Part shown: in pieces, positions 26,613 to 34,870 of the stretch | Position numbering within the stretch: position 1 is the first letter of the stretch | Layout: every line of letters begins with the position of its first letter | Translations under genes and position numbers: made by a program | NCBI GenBank assembly: GCA_016722505.1 | Contig: JADKJH010000003.1 | Location: forward strand, 1-64,000 | DNA: 64,000 bases | Source of the DNA: Holophagaceae bacterium | GTDB lineage: Bacteria; Acidobacteriota; Holophagae; Holophagales; Holophagaceae | Direction: 5' to 3' | The notes under the pieces: generated by a model | The model's input: only the letters and a program-made list of their open reading frames with translations | What the model was told of the DNA's origin: nothing | Databases searched by the model: none

Positions 26613-26710
26613 AGGAGGTATGAGGGACGAGGTAAAGGATGCTCCGACGCTTCGCTGGTCTTGCCTCATACCTCGAACCTCATTACCTCACAGGCTCTTC
26701 ATCCTTCGGC
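26613..26710. repeat. Degenerate word repeat downstream of tdk
   Basis: This gap contains GAGGTATGAGG and GAGGTAAAGGATG followed by inverted forms CCTCATACCTCG, CCTCATTACCTCAC and CTTCATCC. It is a loose palindrome made of short repeated words, the same style as other gaps in this window. It may terminate tdk transcription. Confidence 0.45.
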
Positions 26711-26854
26711 ATCCGGCCTAGAGGCTGTAGACTCGGAGGTTGGGTTCGAACCCCGGTTCTTGCCTGGGGCGCGCTGCTGCAGCGCTTCGATTTTCAACTT
26801 CCCACCGCCAATCAGGTGGGTCAAAGCCCGAGGCTTCAGGGCACAGGAGTTTTC

Positions 26855-28045
26855 ATGGCCGGCGCATACGCCACATTCACCCACATGACCGACTACATGG
26901 GCTTCCAGGGCCTGCTCACCGACGAAGAGCGCATGGTCCGGGAAACGGCCCGGGACTTCGTGAATGGTGAAGTCCTTCCCATCATCGAGAAGCACGCCCA
27001 GGACCAGACTTTCCCGAAACATCTCATTTCCAAGATGGGGGAGTTGGGTTTCTATGGCCCCTCTTTGCCCGAGGAATATGGCTGCGCGGGCCTTTCCAGC
27101 GTGGCTTACGGCTTGCTGATGTATGAATTGGAACGCGGCGATTCAGGCCTTCGCTCCTTTGCGTCCGTGCAAGGCAGCCTCGTGATGTGGCCTATTTACG
27201 CCTATGGCAGCGAAGCGCAAAAGCAGTACTGGCTTCCCAAGATGGCCAAGGGGGAAAAAATCGGATGCTTCGGCTTGACCGAACCGGACTTCGGATCGAA
27301 CCCCGGTGGCATGCTCACCAAGGCCGTGCGCGAACCCGGCGGCAAGTGGCGCATCAATGGCACCAAGATGTGGATCACCAACGGCTCCATCGCGGATGTG
27401 GCAGTGGTGTGGGCGCAGACCGAGGACGGCATCCGCGGGTTCTTGGTTGAAAAGGGAACGCCGGGCTTCAATGCGCCAGAAATGAAAGGCAAGTGGTCCC
27501 TGCGGGCTTCCACCACGTCTGAGCTGGTGCTGGAAGATGTCATCGTGGAAGAGGAAAAATCCCTGCTGCCGCATGTGAAGGGCCTGAAGGGACCGCTCGG
27601 TTGCCTGACCCAGGCCCGTTTCGGCATCGCTTGGGGCGCCCTCGGCGCAGCGGACGCGTGCTATCAATGCGCATTGGACTATGCGCAGCACCGCATCCAG
27701 TTCGACCGGCCCATCGCGAGCTTCCAGCTCCAGCAGGAAAAATTCGCATGGATGGTCACCGAGCTGACCAAAGGCCAGTTCCTGGTGCTGCAGCTGGGCC
27801 GGCTCAAGGACGCCAAGAAGTACACGCCCGCCCAGGTGAGCATGGCCAAGATGAACAACGTGAACGCCGCCCTCGAAATCTGCCGCAAGGCCCGCACGAT
27901 CCTCGGCGCCAACGGCATCCTGGACGAATATCCAATCATGCGCCACATGGCGAATCTGGAAAGCGTCTACACCTACGAAGGCACCCACGACATGCACATG
28001 CTGGTGATCGGGCAGGAAGTGACTGGGATTCCCGCATACCGGTGA
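26855..28045 (+). CDS. gcdH: Glutaryl-CoA dehydrogenase
   Basis: 396 residues from the ATG at 26855, which follows AGGAG at 5-base spacing; the frame opens earlier at 26639 without a start signal. It is an FAD-dependent acyl-CoA dehydrogenase that oxidises and decarboxylates glutaryl-CoA to crotonyl-CoA. The final segment YTYEGTHDMHMLVIG, with catalytic Glu375, is diagnostic for the glutaryl-CoA class rather than ordinary acyl-CoA dehydrogenases. FAD-binding segments include CFGLTEPDFGSNPGG and WITNGSIADV. It is followed by an oxygenase-like gene on the same strand. Confidence 0.92.
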   Translation: MAGAYATFTHMTDYMGFQGLLTDEERMVRETARDFVNGEVLPIIEKHAQDQTFPKHLISKMGELGFYGPSLPEEYGCAGLSSVAYGLLMYELERGDSGLRSFASVQGSLVMWPIYAYGSEAQKQYWLPKMAKGEKIGCFGLTEPDFGSNPGGMLTKAVREPGGKWRINGTKMWITNGSIADVAVVWAQTEDGIRGFLVEKGTPGFNAPEMKGKWSLRASTTSELVLEDVIVEEEKSLLPHVKGLKGPLGCLTQARFGIAWGALGAADACYQCALDYAQHRIQFDRPIASFQLQQEKFAWMVTELTKGQFLVLQLGRLKDAKKYTPAQVSMAKMNNVNAALEICRKARTILGANGILDEYPIMRHMANLESVYTYEGTHDMHMLVIGQEVTGIPAYR

Positions 28046-28125
28046 AGAGGGTTGAATTCGAGAGTCAAGATCCAGGAGAGGGCCCAGCTAGCATGATCCA
28101 GCGAAACCCAGCGCAGGGGCGTGTC

Positions 28126-28773
28126 ATGGCGCTTCCGTACCGGAAGCCGCAAGAGGGCCGCGACTACTGGATCAAGGATGATTTTCTCCCCAATGCCACA
28201 GAGGTTTTCGAGCGCTGCGTAGCCCGCGAGGATTGGACCTACGGCTTCCCCCACCGGCCGGAATTCTGGCCGGGGATGCGTGCGCCGAATGGTCTGCTGC
28301 CAGAAGAATTGGATCGCGTGGAATGCTGGGTGAAAGAGAAGACCGGCGCGAAAAAAATATGGCAGGAGCAGACCCCAGAGGGCGCGATGCTGAACCACAA
28401 CTGGATCCAACTGGTGGGAGAAAAAGAATCCGGTCCGCGGCCTCATACGGATTCCCGGAAACTCTGCCGGTACGCTGGGGTGATTTATCTCAGCCCCAAA
28501 GCGCCGGCAAGAACTGGAACATCCTTCTATCGCCTGCGGCTGGGGAATGGCGCTCTGGGTGGAAACTTCGTCCCACCACCCCACGCGAATATTCCTGAAG
28601 CTCTCGGCGTGGCCAAGATGCCGCTTGAAGCGTGGTCCGAGGACCTAAGGGTAGACAATGTTTTCAATCGCTTGATCGTCTATCGCGCTGATCTTGTGCA
28701 TTCCGCCACGTCCTATTGCGGCATCGAGCACCGCGATAAACGGATGACGGTGGTGTTTTTCTGGATGGCGTGA
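28126..28773 (+). CDS. 2-oxoglutarate/Fe(II)-dioxygenase-like protein (DUF6445-type)
   Basis: 215 residues from the ATG at 28126, with AGGGG six bases upstream; an ATG at 28093 is an alternative. It has the cupin-like His-x-Asp...His pattern of 2OG-dioxygenases: PHTDSRKL early and VHSATSYCG late, with a VFFWMA end. Such proteins hydroxylate small molecules or residues; this one has no named substrate. The gap to the upstream gcdH is about 80 bases, so the two may be co-transcribed, but no functional link is evident. Confidence 0.7.
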   Translation: MALPYRKPQEGRDYWIKDDFLPNATEVFERCVAREDWTYGFPHRPEFWPGMRAPNGLLPEELDRVECWVKEKTGAKKIWQEQTPEGAMLNHNWIQLVGEKESGPRPHTDSRKLCRYAGVIYLSPKAPARTGTSFYRLRLGNGALGGNFVPPPHANIPEALGVAKMPLEAWSEDLRVDNVFNRLIVYRADLVHSATSYCGIEHRDKRMTVVFFWMA

Positions 28774-28783
28774 GGAGTCTTAA

Positions 28784-28875
28784 GTCCTAAGTCTCAAGTC
28801 CCAAGTCCCAAGTCCCAAGTAGAAAAACGGCCCTTCAGGGGCCGTTTTTCTATCTGCTTGAGACTTGAGACTACT
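28784..28875. terminator. Bidirectional terminator within a repeat-flanked palindrome
   Basis: The core hairpin GAAAAACGGCCC-CTTCA-GGGGCCGTTTTTC (28822-28850) has A- and T-runs on both sides, so it can stop both the oxygenase gene and the minus-strand TolC gene. On the left, CAAGTCC-like heptamers are repeated in tandem (28789-28820), starting with AGTCTCAAGTC. On the right, the complementary GACTTGAGACT is present, so the whole block is one larger palindrome. Confidence 0.8.
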
Positions 28876-30460
28876 TCACTTCCAGCTTCCGCGCTTCCAG
28901 CAGGGTGCCGAGCGATTGCTCGAGCGTGGTGACGTTCTTGGCGTAGGTGATGCGGGCCTGGAGTTCTGCGGAACGGGCGGTGTCCAGCTCATCGGCCCGT
29001 TGCAGCACGAAGAAATTGGTGCTCATGCCGTTGTCGAATTTCTTTCTTTCGGCGTCGAGGTTCTTTTCCCGGAAGATGCGCGTCTTTTCGGCAGCGGCCA
29101 CGCCCTTTGCGGCGGCTTCGAGATTGCGATAGGCCGTGCGGACCTGCAGGACGATGCCCAGTTCTTGGTCCTTCAGGCTTAGTTCACTCTGGCGGCGATT
29201 AGCGCGGGCTTGGGATACGCCGCCTTTCGCGGCGCGGTTCGCGAAGGGAATCGAGAAGGTGAGCCCCAGGTTGTAGCCGGGATACTTGAAGCCCGTCAGA
29301 TCGCTGTTCACGCCGCTGAAATTATCGCGGGTGTTGGAAGCTCCGATGTAACCCACATTTAAGTCCAGCTGGGGTTTGAGCTTGCTGTTGGCCGAGGTTT
29401 CCAAGGCTTGTTTGGATTCGAGATCCAGCCTGGAGACTTTCAGCTCCAGACGTTTATCCAGCGCCGTTTTTTCCGCGGTGCTTTCGTCGAACCGGAAGGG
29501 TTCGATGCTGGGCGCGTCTGCTGCCTCCAGGTTTGTGGCCCTGCCTGCATCCGGGTAAAGCGCTCGCGCAAGGGCGTCTTTCGCATTATCAAGCTGCGCT
29601 TCGGCGGCGATGATGTCCTGCTCCCGCTGGGCCACCGATGCCTCGGCGCTGGTCACTTCGATCGGGGCCAGCGTTCCAACCTGCACACGGATCTGATTTT
29701 CGTTCAGCTGCTTCTGGGAAAGGGCCAGCGACTGCCGCTTGTTTTCAAGATTGCGCTTGGCGAACACCAGATCCCAATACTTGGATTCTGTGTCGGCCAC
29801 CAGCGCGATGATGGCTTGCTGGAAGATGTAGTCCGATTGGATGGAGCCCTTCTTCGCCACGATGAGCAGAACACTGGCTGCGTCGCGGCCCGCATTCCGC
29901 AGAAGGCTTTGGGTGTAGGTGGCGGACAGGCTGCTGGAGTAGGGGAACGGAGTGATGTATGTGGGGGTCGGCGTCGTGATCACCTGATTGGTGGAAGAAA
30001 TGGCCGAGATCGTGCCCGACTGGTCCGTTGAGGAATATAACGGTGACTGGGAGCCATAGGCGATGGAGAAATTCCCGCCCCATTCAAATGGTTTAGTCAC
30101 TGTGGCGTTGATGTTCCGGGTAGTGGTCGTGAATTCGTAATCCGTGGTGACGAGGGTGCCCGGGTTGATCTGCGACGGCTGCGAACTGATTCTCGCGCTC
30201 TTGGTACGGCCGAAATTGAGCCCGCTCGACAGGGACCAGTCGAAGGCGCCCTGGTTGATCAGGACGCCAGCCTTGGTGGCATCCCGGACCTGCTCGGCGA
30301 TGCCGACCTGCAGGTTGTTCTTAAGCGCAGCTTGGACGGCATCCTGCAAGGTGATGCGCTGGACAGCCGGAGCTGCGGCCGGACCATCCTGGGCCACCAG
30401 GCCGAACGCGATGAAAAGGGCGGGAAGGGCCTGGAAAGCGGCCGTGGTGGATCGGGACAT
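28871..30460 (-). CDS. TolC-family outer-membrane efflux protein
   Basis: 529 residues from the ATG at 30460, five bases after AAGGAG (a directly adjacent ATG at 30463 is too close). A Sec signal is followed by a conserved early helix (RITLQDAVQAALKNNLQVGIAEQ). Two repeats of long alpha-helices and beta-strands follow (for example LALSQKQLNENQIRVQVG and SRLDLESKQALET), the layout of the TolC trimer channel. It closes the export operon together with the HlyD, ATPase and permease genes; a 366-base structured gap separates it from HlyD. Confidence 0.92.
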   Translation of the reverse strand: MSRSTTAAFQALPALFIAFGLVAQDGPAAAPAVQRITLQDAVQAALKNNLQVGIAEQVRDATKAGVLINQGAFDWSLSSGLNFGRTKSARISSQPSQINPGTLVTTDYEFTTTTRNINATVTKPFEWGGNFSIAYGSQSPLYSSTDQSGTISAISSTNQVITTPTPTYITPFPYSSSLSATYTQSLLRNAGRDAASVLLIVAKKGSIQSDYIFQQAIIALVADTESKYWDLVFAKRNLENKRQSLALSQKQLNENQIRVQVGTLAPIEVTSAEASVAQREQDIIAAEAQLDNAKDALARALYPDAGRATNLEAADAPSIEPFRFDESTAEKTALDKRLELKVSRLDLESKQALETSANSKLKPQLDLNVGYIGASNTRDNFSGVNSDLTGFKYPGYNLGLTFSIPFANRAAKGGVSQARANRRQSELSLKDQELGIVLQVRTAYRNLEAAAKGVAAAEKTRIFREKNLDAERKKFDNGMSTNFFVLQRADELDTARSAELQARITYAKNVTTLEQSLGTLLEARKLEVK

Positions 30461-30826
30461 CATCACTCCTTGAACGGCAAAATCAGAATGCATCAAACAA
30501 CTGTCATCAAGACCGGCGCCAGGGAAGGCTCTCGGGGCCTACGGGCCGCGGGTGGGTGAGGTTTAGGGCCCCTTACAGGATAACCAGTGCTCTTCTGGTG
30601 AGCCTGTTAGGGGCCCTTATGTCGGCCGCAGGCCGACGCGATGGGTGGTTCTCAAAAAGCAATTTGACACTTGTTACGGCCTCTTATGTCTGACGAAGAA
30701 GGACGTAGGCGGTCGCGAACCAGCAGAATGCCTTCCTCGTGAGACGAGGGCAAGGGGAATATTCATCACCTGTTGAAAAATGCCGGTGAGGATCTGGTTT
30801 GAACCGCTCAACGGTGTTCCTCCGCG
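30461..30826. other. Structured intergenic region with several hairpins
   Basis: There is no gene in these 366 bases between HlyD and TolC. Strong hairpins are: 30565-30617 (stem of about 23 bp, AGGGCCCCTTACAGG side, loop of 7); 30621-30637 (GTCGGCC-GCA-GGCCGAC, perfect); and 30731-30755 (CCTCGT-GAG-ACGAGG core). The regular succession suggests an mRNA stabiliser or attenuator controlling the HlyD to TolC ratio in the operon, or a small mobile element. No T-run follows any of the three. Confidence 0.6.
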
Positions 30827-31708
30827 CTACTTTACAGGGCGGATCCGCAACTCGACTTTTTGGCCGAGTTTCAGGGGCGTCGCCTCGTCCAAGGCGATCT
30901 TCACCAACAGCACCCTGATATCTGTAGGACGGGCAGGGTCCTGGGGCTTGAGGCGCCTGGGACCCACGCCATCCGGCAACTCTTCGATCCGGCCATGCCA
31001 GGTTCCCATGGTGCCTTCGGTGCTGACTTCCACATCGTTACCAGCCTTCAGGCGCGACACGTCGAACTCATCCACCTCGGCTTCGACACGGGTGCGGCCA
31101 AGGTTCGTGAGCCGCAGGATGCGGGCTCCTGGCGCCAGGGTTTCCCCTGCATTGGCGAAGCGCTCCATCACCACGCCATCAATGGGCGCCTGGATCTGGC
31201 GCTTGGAGACCTGCGCCCGGAACTGGTCCACGGAGGCCTTGGCGGCGTCCTGCCGGGCCTGGGCGAGGTGCAGCTGGTTCTCCGCATCCTCGACACTGCG
31301 ACGGTCCAGGGCTCCATCCCTGAAGAGCTGCCGGCGCCGGTTGACCTCCCGTTCCTGAAATGCGATTTCTGCGCCCTGCTCTCGAACCCGGGCCTCCGCA
31401 GCTTCCATGGAGGCCCGTTGCTCCCGGTCATCAATGCGCGCAAGCACCTGGCCCTTGCGGACCACGTCCTTTTCATGGATGGGCAGGGACTCGATGGTTC
31501 CGCCTAAATCCGTGCCGACTGTGACATCAAAGCCGGGATAGGCCGCAACACGGCCCTCGCAACGGACCCAGCCCAGGTCGGCATCGCCGCTTGGTGGCGG
31601 TGCCGCAGCGAGCTTGGGCCCTGATTCGCGTTGCAAAAGCGCCATAGCCGTGAGGGCCGCGGCGGCGGTGAGGGGAAGGATGATTTTGAGGGCTGTGCTG
31701 GTTTTCAT
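30827..31708 (-). CDS. HlyD-family periplasmic adaptor subunit
   Basis: 293 residues. An N-terminal membrane anchor (LPLTAAAALTAMALL, residues 11-25) is followed by the lipoyl/barrel-sandwich domain (VTVGTDLGGTIESLPIHEKD). A coiled-coil hairpin follows (EAAEARVREQGAEIAFQERE). The second half of the barrel-sandwich (IQAPIDGVVMERF) and the beta-barrel and membrane-proximal parts come last. Adaptors of this length belong to MacA/DevB-like exporters. The neighbouring ATPase and permease supply the motor, and TolC supplies the outer-membrane exit. Confidence 0.9.
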   Translation of the reverse strand: MKTSTALKIILPLTAAAALTAMALLQRESGPKLAAAPPPSGDADLGWVRCEGRVAAYPGFDVTVGTDLGGTIESLPIHEKDVVRKGQVLARIDDREQRASMEAAEARVREQGAEIAFQEREVNRRRQLFRDGALDRRSVEDAENQLHLAQARQDAAKASVDQFRAQVSKRQIQAPIDGVVMERFANAGETLAPGARILRLTNLGRTRVEAEVDEFDVSRLKAGNDVEVSTEGTMGTWHGRIEELPDGVGPRRLKPQDPARPTDIRVLLVKIALDEATPLKLGQKVELRIRPVK

Positions 31709-31719
31709 GGAATATCCTT

Positions 31720-32388
31720 TCAGGATTGAAGGCGGCCGTCGTGGATCTGGAGCACGCGGTCCGCGATGCTGCGGACCTTGGGATCATGGGTGACGATGAG
31801 CAAGGCGCGGTTTTCTTGTTTGGCCAGGTCGCGGAATAGCTCAAGGATCTGGGAGCCTACGGTGCTGTCCAGGTTCGCGGTGGGTTCGTCCGCCAGGAGG
31901 AGGCTGGGTTTGCAGGCCAGGGCCCGGGCGATGGCCACGCGCTGTTTCTGGCCACCGGAAAGATCCCGCGGGAGGTACCGGGCACGATCCGATAAGCCGA
32001 CCGAATCAAGCAGCGCGGCGGCCTCATTTTTCGCGGCCGGACCTTTCACGCCCTTCAGGTTGATGGCGTATTGCACATTCTCCAGCGCGCTCAGCGAGGG
32101 GAAGAGGTTGAATTGCTGGAACACGAAGCCGATGTTGCGGCGCCGCACCGCCGCCAGCTGCTTAGAGTTGCTGTCCACTTTGTGCTGGTGGATGTGCAGG
32201 GTTCCAGCGCTGGGGGAAAGGATGCAGCCCAGGATCTGCAGGAGGGTCGTTTTACCAGATCCGGAAGGCCCTTCCAGGGAGACGACTTCGCCTGCCTGGA
32301 GTTCAAGGGACACTCCCCGGAGCACCTGCGTTTCCACATTGCCGTCGTGGAATGCCTTGGTGAGATCGATTCCTTTTAAGACCGTCAT
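31720..32388 (-). CDS. ABC transporter ATP-binding protein (MacB/LolD/DevA type)
   Basis: 222 residues. Walker A is GPSGSGKTTLL, the signature is LSGGQKQRVAIARAL and Walker B is LLLADEPTANLD; the Asp-Glu-Pro-Thr-Ala-Asn-Leu-Asp run is typical of the MacB/LolD/FtsE/DevA group that drives FtsX-like permeases. It lacks a fused membrane domain, so it pairs with the separate permease upstream in the operon. Twelve bases separate it from HlyD. Confidence 0.93.
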   Translation of the reverse strand: MTVLKGIDLTKAFHDGNVETQVLRGVSLELQAGEVVSLEGPSGSGKTTLLQILGCILSPSAGTLHIHQHKVDSNSKQLAAVRRRNIGFVFQQFNLFPSLSALENVQYAINLKGVKGPAAKNEAAALLDSVGLSDRARYLPRDLSGGQKQRVAIARALACKPSLLLADEPTANLDSTVGSQILELFRDLAKQENRALLIVTHDPKVRSIADRVLQIHDGRLQS

Positions 32389-32406
32389 GGTCTGCCTCCT
32401 TGAGAT

Positions 32407-32811
32407 TCAGGGACGGGAGATCGCCCACAGGCCGCAGGCGACCGCCGCGCAAAGCGGCGAGTAAAGCAGGGTGTCGAATCTAGCGAAGCGGGAATCGCGC
32501 ACCCGTTTGAAGAACCCGAGGTAATTGAATTCCCCCACCGCCCGGAGAGCGAACAGGAGGGCGATGCCCTTGATCAGGCCGCCAGACCAGGAAAATGCAA
32601 AGAGGAGGGTTCCGGCATTCCCCAGAACGAGCGCGGCCACGGCGGCGAAAAGAATGGCCACCAGGAGCGTGGAAACGGTGGAGGGCTTGTGAAGAGGCTG
32701 TCCGTTCCTTTCGGGAAGAACCGCTCCGATACCGAAGCGTCCCCCGGCCGCCCAGTAAATGTGGATCGCGGCGGCTGTCGAAAAGAAGAGAACCAGCAGA
32801 GCGGAGATCAT
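32407..32811 (-). CDS. DUF3995 small membrane protein
   Basis: 134 residues with about four hydrophobic helices (residues 3-22, 50-66, 70-88 and 110-130). Features of the DUF3995 family are the IHIYWAAGGRFG and P-x-ERNG sequence after the first helix. The function is unknown. It lies between the ATPase and the permease genes of the exporter, so it is probably part of the transcript, but a role in export is not shown. Confidence 0.82.
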   Translation of the reverse strand: MISALLVLFFSTAAAIHIYWAAGGRFGIGAVLPERNGQPLHKPSTVSTLLVAILFAAVAALVLGNAGTLLFAFSWSGGLIKGIALLFALRAVGEFNYLGFFKRVRDSRFARFDTLLYSPLCAAVACGLWAISRP

Positions 32812-32880
32812 CGGAAATCCTGGAGCGGAAAGAAAAGTTCTGGGCAGGGGGAAATGGCCTGAGGGACGGATCCGTTATCC

Positions 32881-34008
32881 TCAGCTCCGGAAGACGAGGC
32901 CCGGATCCACGTTGGCCACCTTGCGGAAGCTGACCATGGCGGAGGCTAGGCAGAGCAGGAGGGTGCCGATGGCCACGATGGCGATGGTGGAGGCGGGCAT
33001 GATGAGCTTCAGCGCCATGGCTTCGATGGCGGGCTTTTGCGCGAAGGCGATGCCAAGGCCCAGGATGAAGCCTAGCACCGCGGCGATGGTGGCTTGGCGC
33101 GCGAGGATGCGGTAGATGTCGGCGTTGCTGCCGCCGATGGCCTTCACGGTTCCGAATTCCTTGATGTGTTCCATGGTGGAGGTGTAGAGCGTCTGGGCCA
33201 CCACCACCACGCCCACCAACACGCCCAGGAATACAGCGAGGAAGGCGTTGAGGCCGATGCCCGTGTTCTTGATCCAGTAGGCCTCGGATTTGGAGGCCCA
33301 TTCATTGGAGGTGTACACATCGTTGAAAGGCAGGCGGCGGTTGATCTCGGCCTTCACCGCGCTGGCGTCGGCCCCGGGCGCCAGCTTCACTAGGATATAG
33401 CTGGTGTTGCCCTTCAGGAGATCAGGATTCATCTCCTGGGCCCGCCGGAAATCGATGAAGGAAACCGGTGTCGTGGTAAAGGATTTGGCATCCTGGGATT
33501 GGCCTGCGATGCGCAGCCGGTTGTGCTGCACTTCGCGGAAGTCGCCCATGGCGAAGTCGCCAAGACGGCGTTTGGCGCTTTCGTCCAGGAAGATGAATTC
33601 GCCGCGGCGGAGATCCTGGATATTCCCTTCCTTCACGCGCCAGGGCAGATTCCAGGCGCTGAAGTCGTCCAGCGCGTAGAAGACGCCGCCTTCTTCGGCG
33701 CCGTTGGGCAGTGAAATGTTCATGAAGGTGACGATGAGGTTGTCAGCCTTGGACACACCGGGAATAGAGCGCACGCGATTAACATAGGTCTCTGGGAATT
33801 CGTGGGCGAAATCCACGTTGGGCGTGTTGCGCGAAGTCACCCATAAGTCAGCGCTGGCATTCCGGATGGTCGGAGTGGCATTGCTCAGCAGACCAAAGAA
33901 CAGGCCCACTTGGGACAGGACCAGAGCCACGGCGAAGGCCACTCCCGCCACGGTGATGGTGAAGCGCAGCTTGTCATGCAGCAGGATCTTCAGGGCGAGA
34001 TCCACCAT
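32881..34008 (-). CDS. ABC transporter permease, FtsX/MacB-like (DevC type)
   Basis: 375 residues from the ATG at 34008, eight bases after AAGGA; the frame extends upstream through the TetR gene end. The first helix is near residues 17-40, followed by a large periplasmic domain (WVTSRNTPNVDFAHEFPETYV), and the three C-terminal helices of the FtsX domain lie in the last 130 residues (AFLAVFLGVLVGVVVVAQTLY, then AAVLGFILGLGIAFA and IAIVAIGTLLLCLAS). This four-helix layout matches DevC/MacB-type exporters of lipids, siderophores or peptides. The TetR stop lies one base upstream of this ATG, so the two genes abut. Confidence 0.9.
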   Translation of the reverse strand: MVDLALKILLHDKLRFTITVAGVAFAVALVLSQVGLFFGLLSNATPTIRNASADLWVTSRNTPNVDFAHEFPETYVNRVRSIPGVSKADNLIVTFMNISLPNGAEEGGVFYALDDFSAWNLPWRVKEGNIQDLRRGEFIFLDESAKRRLGDFAMGDFREVQHNRLRIAGQSQDAKSFTTTPVSFIDFRRAQEMNPDLLKGNTSYILVKLAPGADASAVKAEINRRLPFNDVYTSNEWASKSEAYWIKNTGIGLNAFLAVFLGVLVGVVVVAQTLYTSTMEHIKEFGTVKAIGGSNADIYRILARQATIAAVLGFILGLGIAFAQKPAIEAMALKLIMPASTIAIVAIGTLLLCLASAMVSFRKVANVDPGLVFRS

Positions 34009-34009
34009 G

Positions 34010-34687
34010 TCAGGATCCTTTCTTGCCAAGGCTCGGTTTGGGGTGTTTCGCGGGTTTGACGGGCTCTGCGAGCAGGCCATCCACCTGGAGATCCACCATG
34101 GTCTTCACGCGCTTTTTTAAGGACCGCCACTTTACCCATGGGTCGTGGCACTTGGAGAAGTGGAGGGCAAGAACACCATGGATGCCCGCCCACATGGTCT
34201 GGGCCAGCAGTTCCGCATCCTTGTAGACCGGGTGGAGGCGGCCCGTGGCGATGGCTTCCGCCGCGGTCCCAAGCAGGAAGGCATAGGCGTCCATTTCGGG
34301 GTTGCCCTTCCACTCTTCCTCGCCCTTGCCTTCGTAGTCGGGCGAATCGGACATGAACATGAGGCGGTAGTGGTTGGGGAAATCCTCGGCGAACCGCGCA
34401 TAGGCCAGGCCCAGCCCCTTCAGGCGCTGGACTGGATCCTTCTCGGCGGCCAGCTTGGCGAAGCCCTTGCCGAATTCGCTGTAGTCGTGCTGGCAGAGCT
34501 CCCGGATAAGGTCTTCCTTGTCCTTGAAATGCAGGTAGATGGTGCGGGGGCTGTACTCGATGCGCTCGGCGATGGCCCGCATGGTGACGGAATCGTAGCC
34601 GTCCCGGGCGAACAGGTAGCGCGCCGCGTCGAGGATCTCCTTTTTCAGTTTTTCCTTTTCCCGTTCCCGGCGGTCGATGGGTCCCAT
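34010..34687 (-). CDS. TetR/AcrR-family transcriptional regulator
   Basis: 225 residues from the ATG at 34687, which has AGGAG five bases upstream; a longer frame to 34858 includes a poor N-terminus. The helix-turn-helix is in TMRAIAERIEYSPRTIYLHFKDKEDLI near residues 30-56. It heads the exporter operon (permease one base downstream, then DUF3995, ATPase, HlyD and TolC). A perfect palindrome overlaps its promoter, so autorepression is likely; the effector is unknown. Confidence 0.92.
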   Translation of the reverse strand: MGPIDRREREKEKLKKEILDAARYLFARDGYDSVTMRAIAERIEYSPRTIYLHFKDKEDLIRELCQHDYSEFGKGFAKLAAEKDPVQRLKGLGLAYARFAEDFPNHYRLMFMSDSPDYEGKGEEEWKGNPEMDAYAFLLGTAAEAIATGRLHPVYKDAELLAQTMWAGIHGVLALHFSKCHDPWVKWRSLKKRVKTMVDLQVDGLLAEPVKPAKHPKPSLGKKGS

Positions 34688-34717
34688 GGGGTCTCCTATT
34701 TCAACAAGGTTCATTTT

Positions 34718-34740
34718 GTAAACAATGTTTACTTTGTCAA
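34718..34740 (-). promoter_or_regulatory. Palindromic operator inside the tetR/exporter promoter
   Basis: GTAAACAATGTTTAC (34718-34732) is a perfect 7-1-7 palindrome. On the minus strand TTGACA (34735-34740) gives a consensus -35; a -10-like TACAAA overlaps the far end of the palindrome. A TetR dimer bound there would block polymerase. It lies about 30-50 bases upstream of the tetR start. Confidence 0.65.
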
Positions 34741-34816
34741 CCATGAATAAAAATTTTTTTTGTTGCGCTATTCCCAGTGAGGTCTGGAAGGTCTGTTGAA
34801 AAAAATCTACGGAAAC

Positions 34817-34850
34817 ATACGTTGACAACATACGTACTGATACGTAGACT
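34817..34850 (+). promoter_or_regulatory. blaI/blaR promoter with repeated operator words
   Basis: TTGACA (34822-34827), a 17-base spacer and TAGACT (34845-34850) form a near-consensus sigma-70 promoter. ATACGT occurs three times (34817-34822, 34830-34835 and 34840-34845), as AACATACGT twice and TGATACGTA once. Such repeats over the -35 and spacer suit a BlaI-type repressor. The ATG of blaI follows at 34871. Confidence 0.7.
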
Positions 34851-34870
34851 GAATTCATCCCGGAGACCTC

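Noticed and set aside
26735..26775. A TTGGGTTCGAACCCC segment that looks like a T-arm of a tRNA
   Set aside because: There is no matching acceptor stem, anticodon arm or CCA around it; the stem relies on G-T pairs. No tRNA could be folded.
28784..28875. A CRISPR-like short repeat array
   Set aside because: The units are 7-9 bp, degenerate and contiguous, without regular spacers; no cas genes are near.
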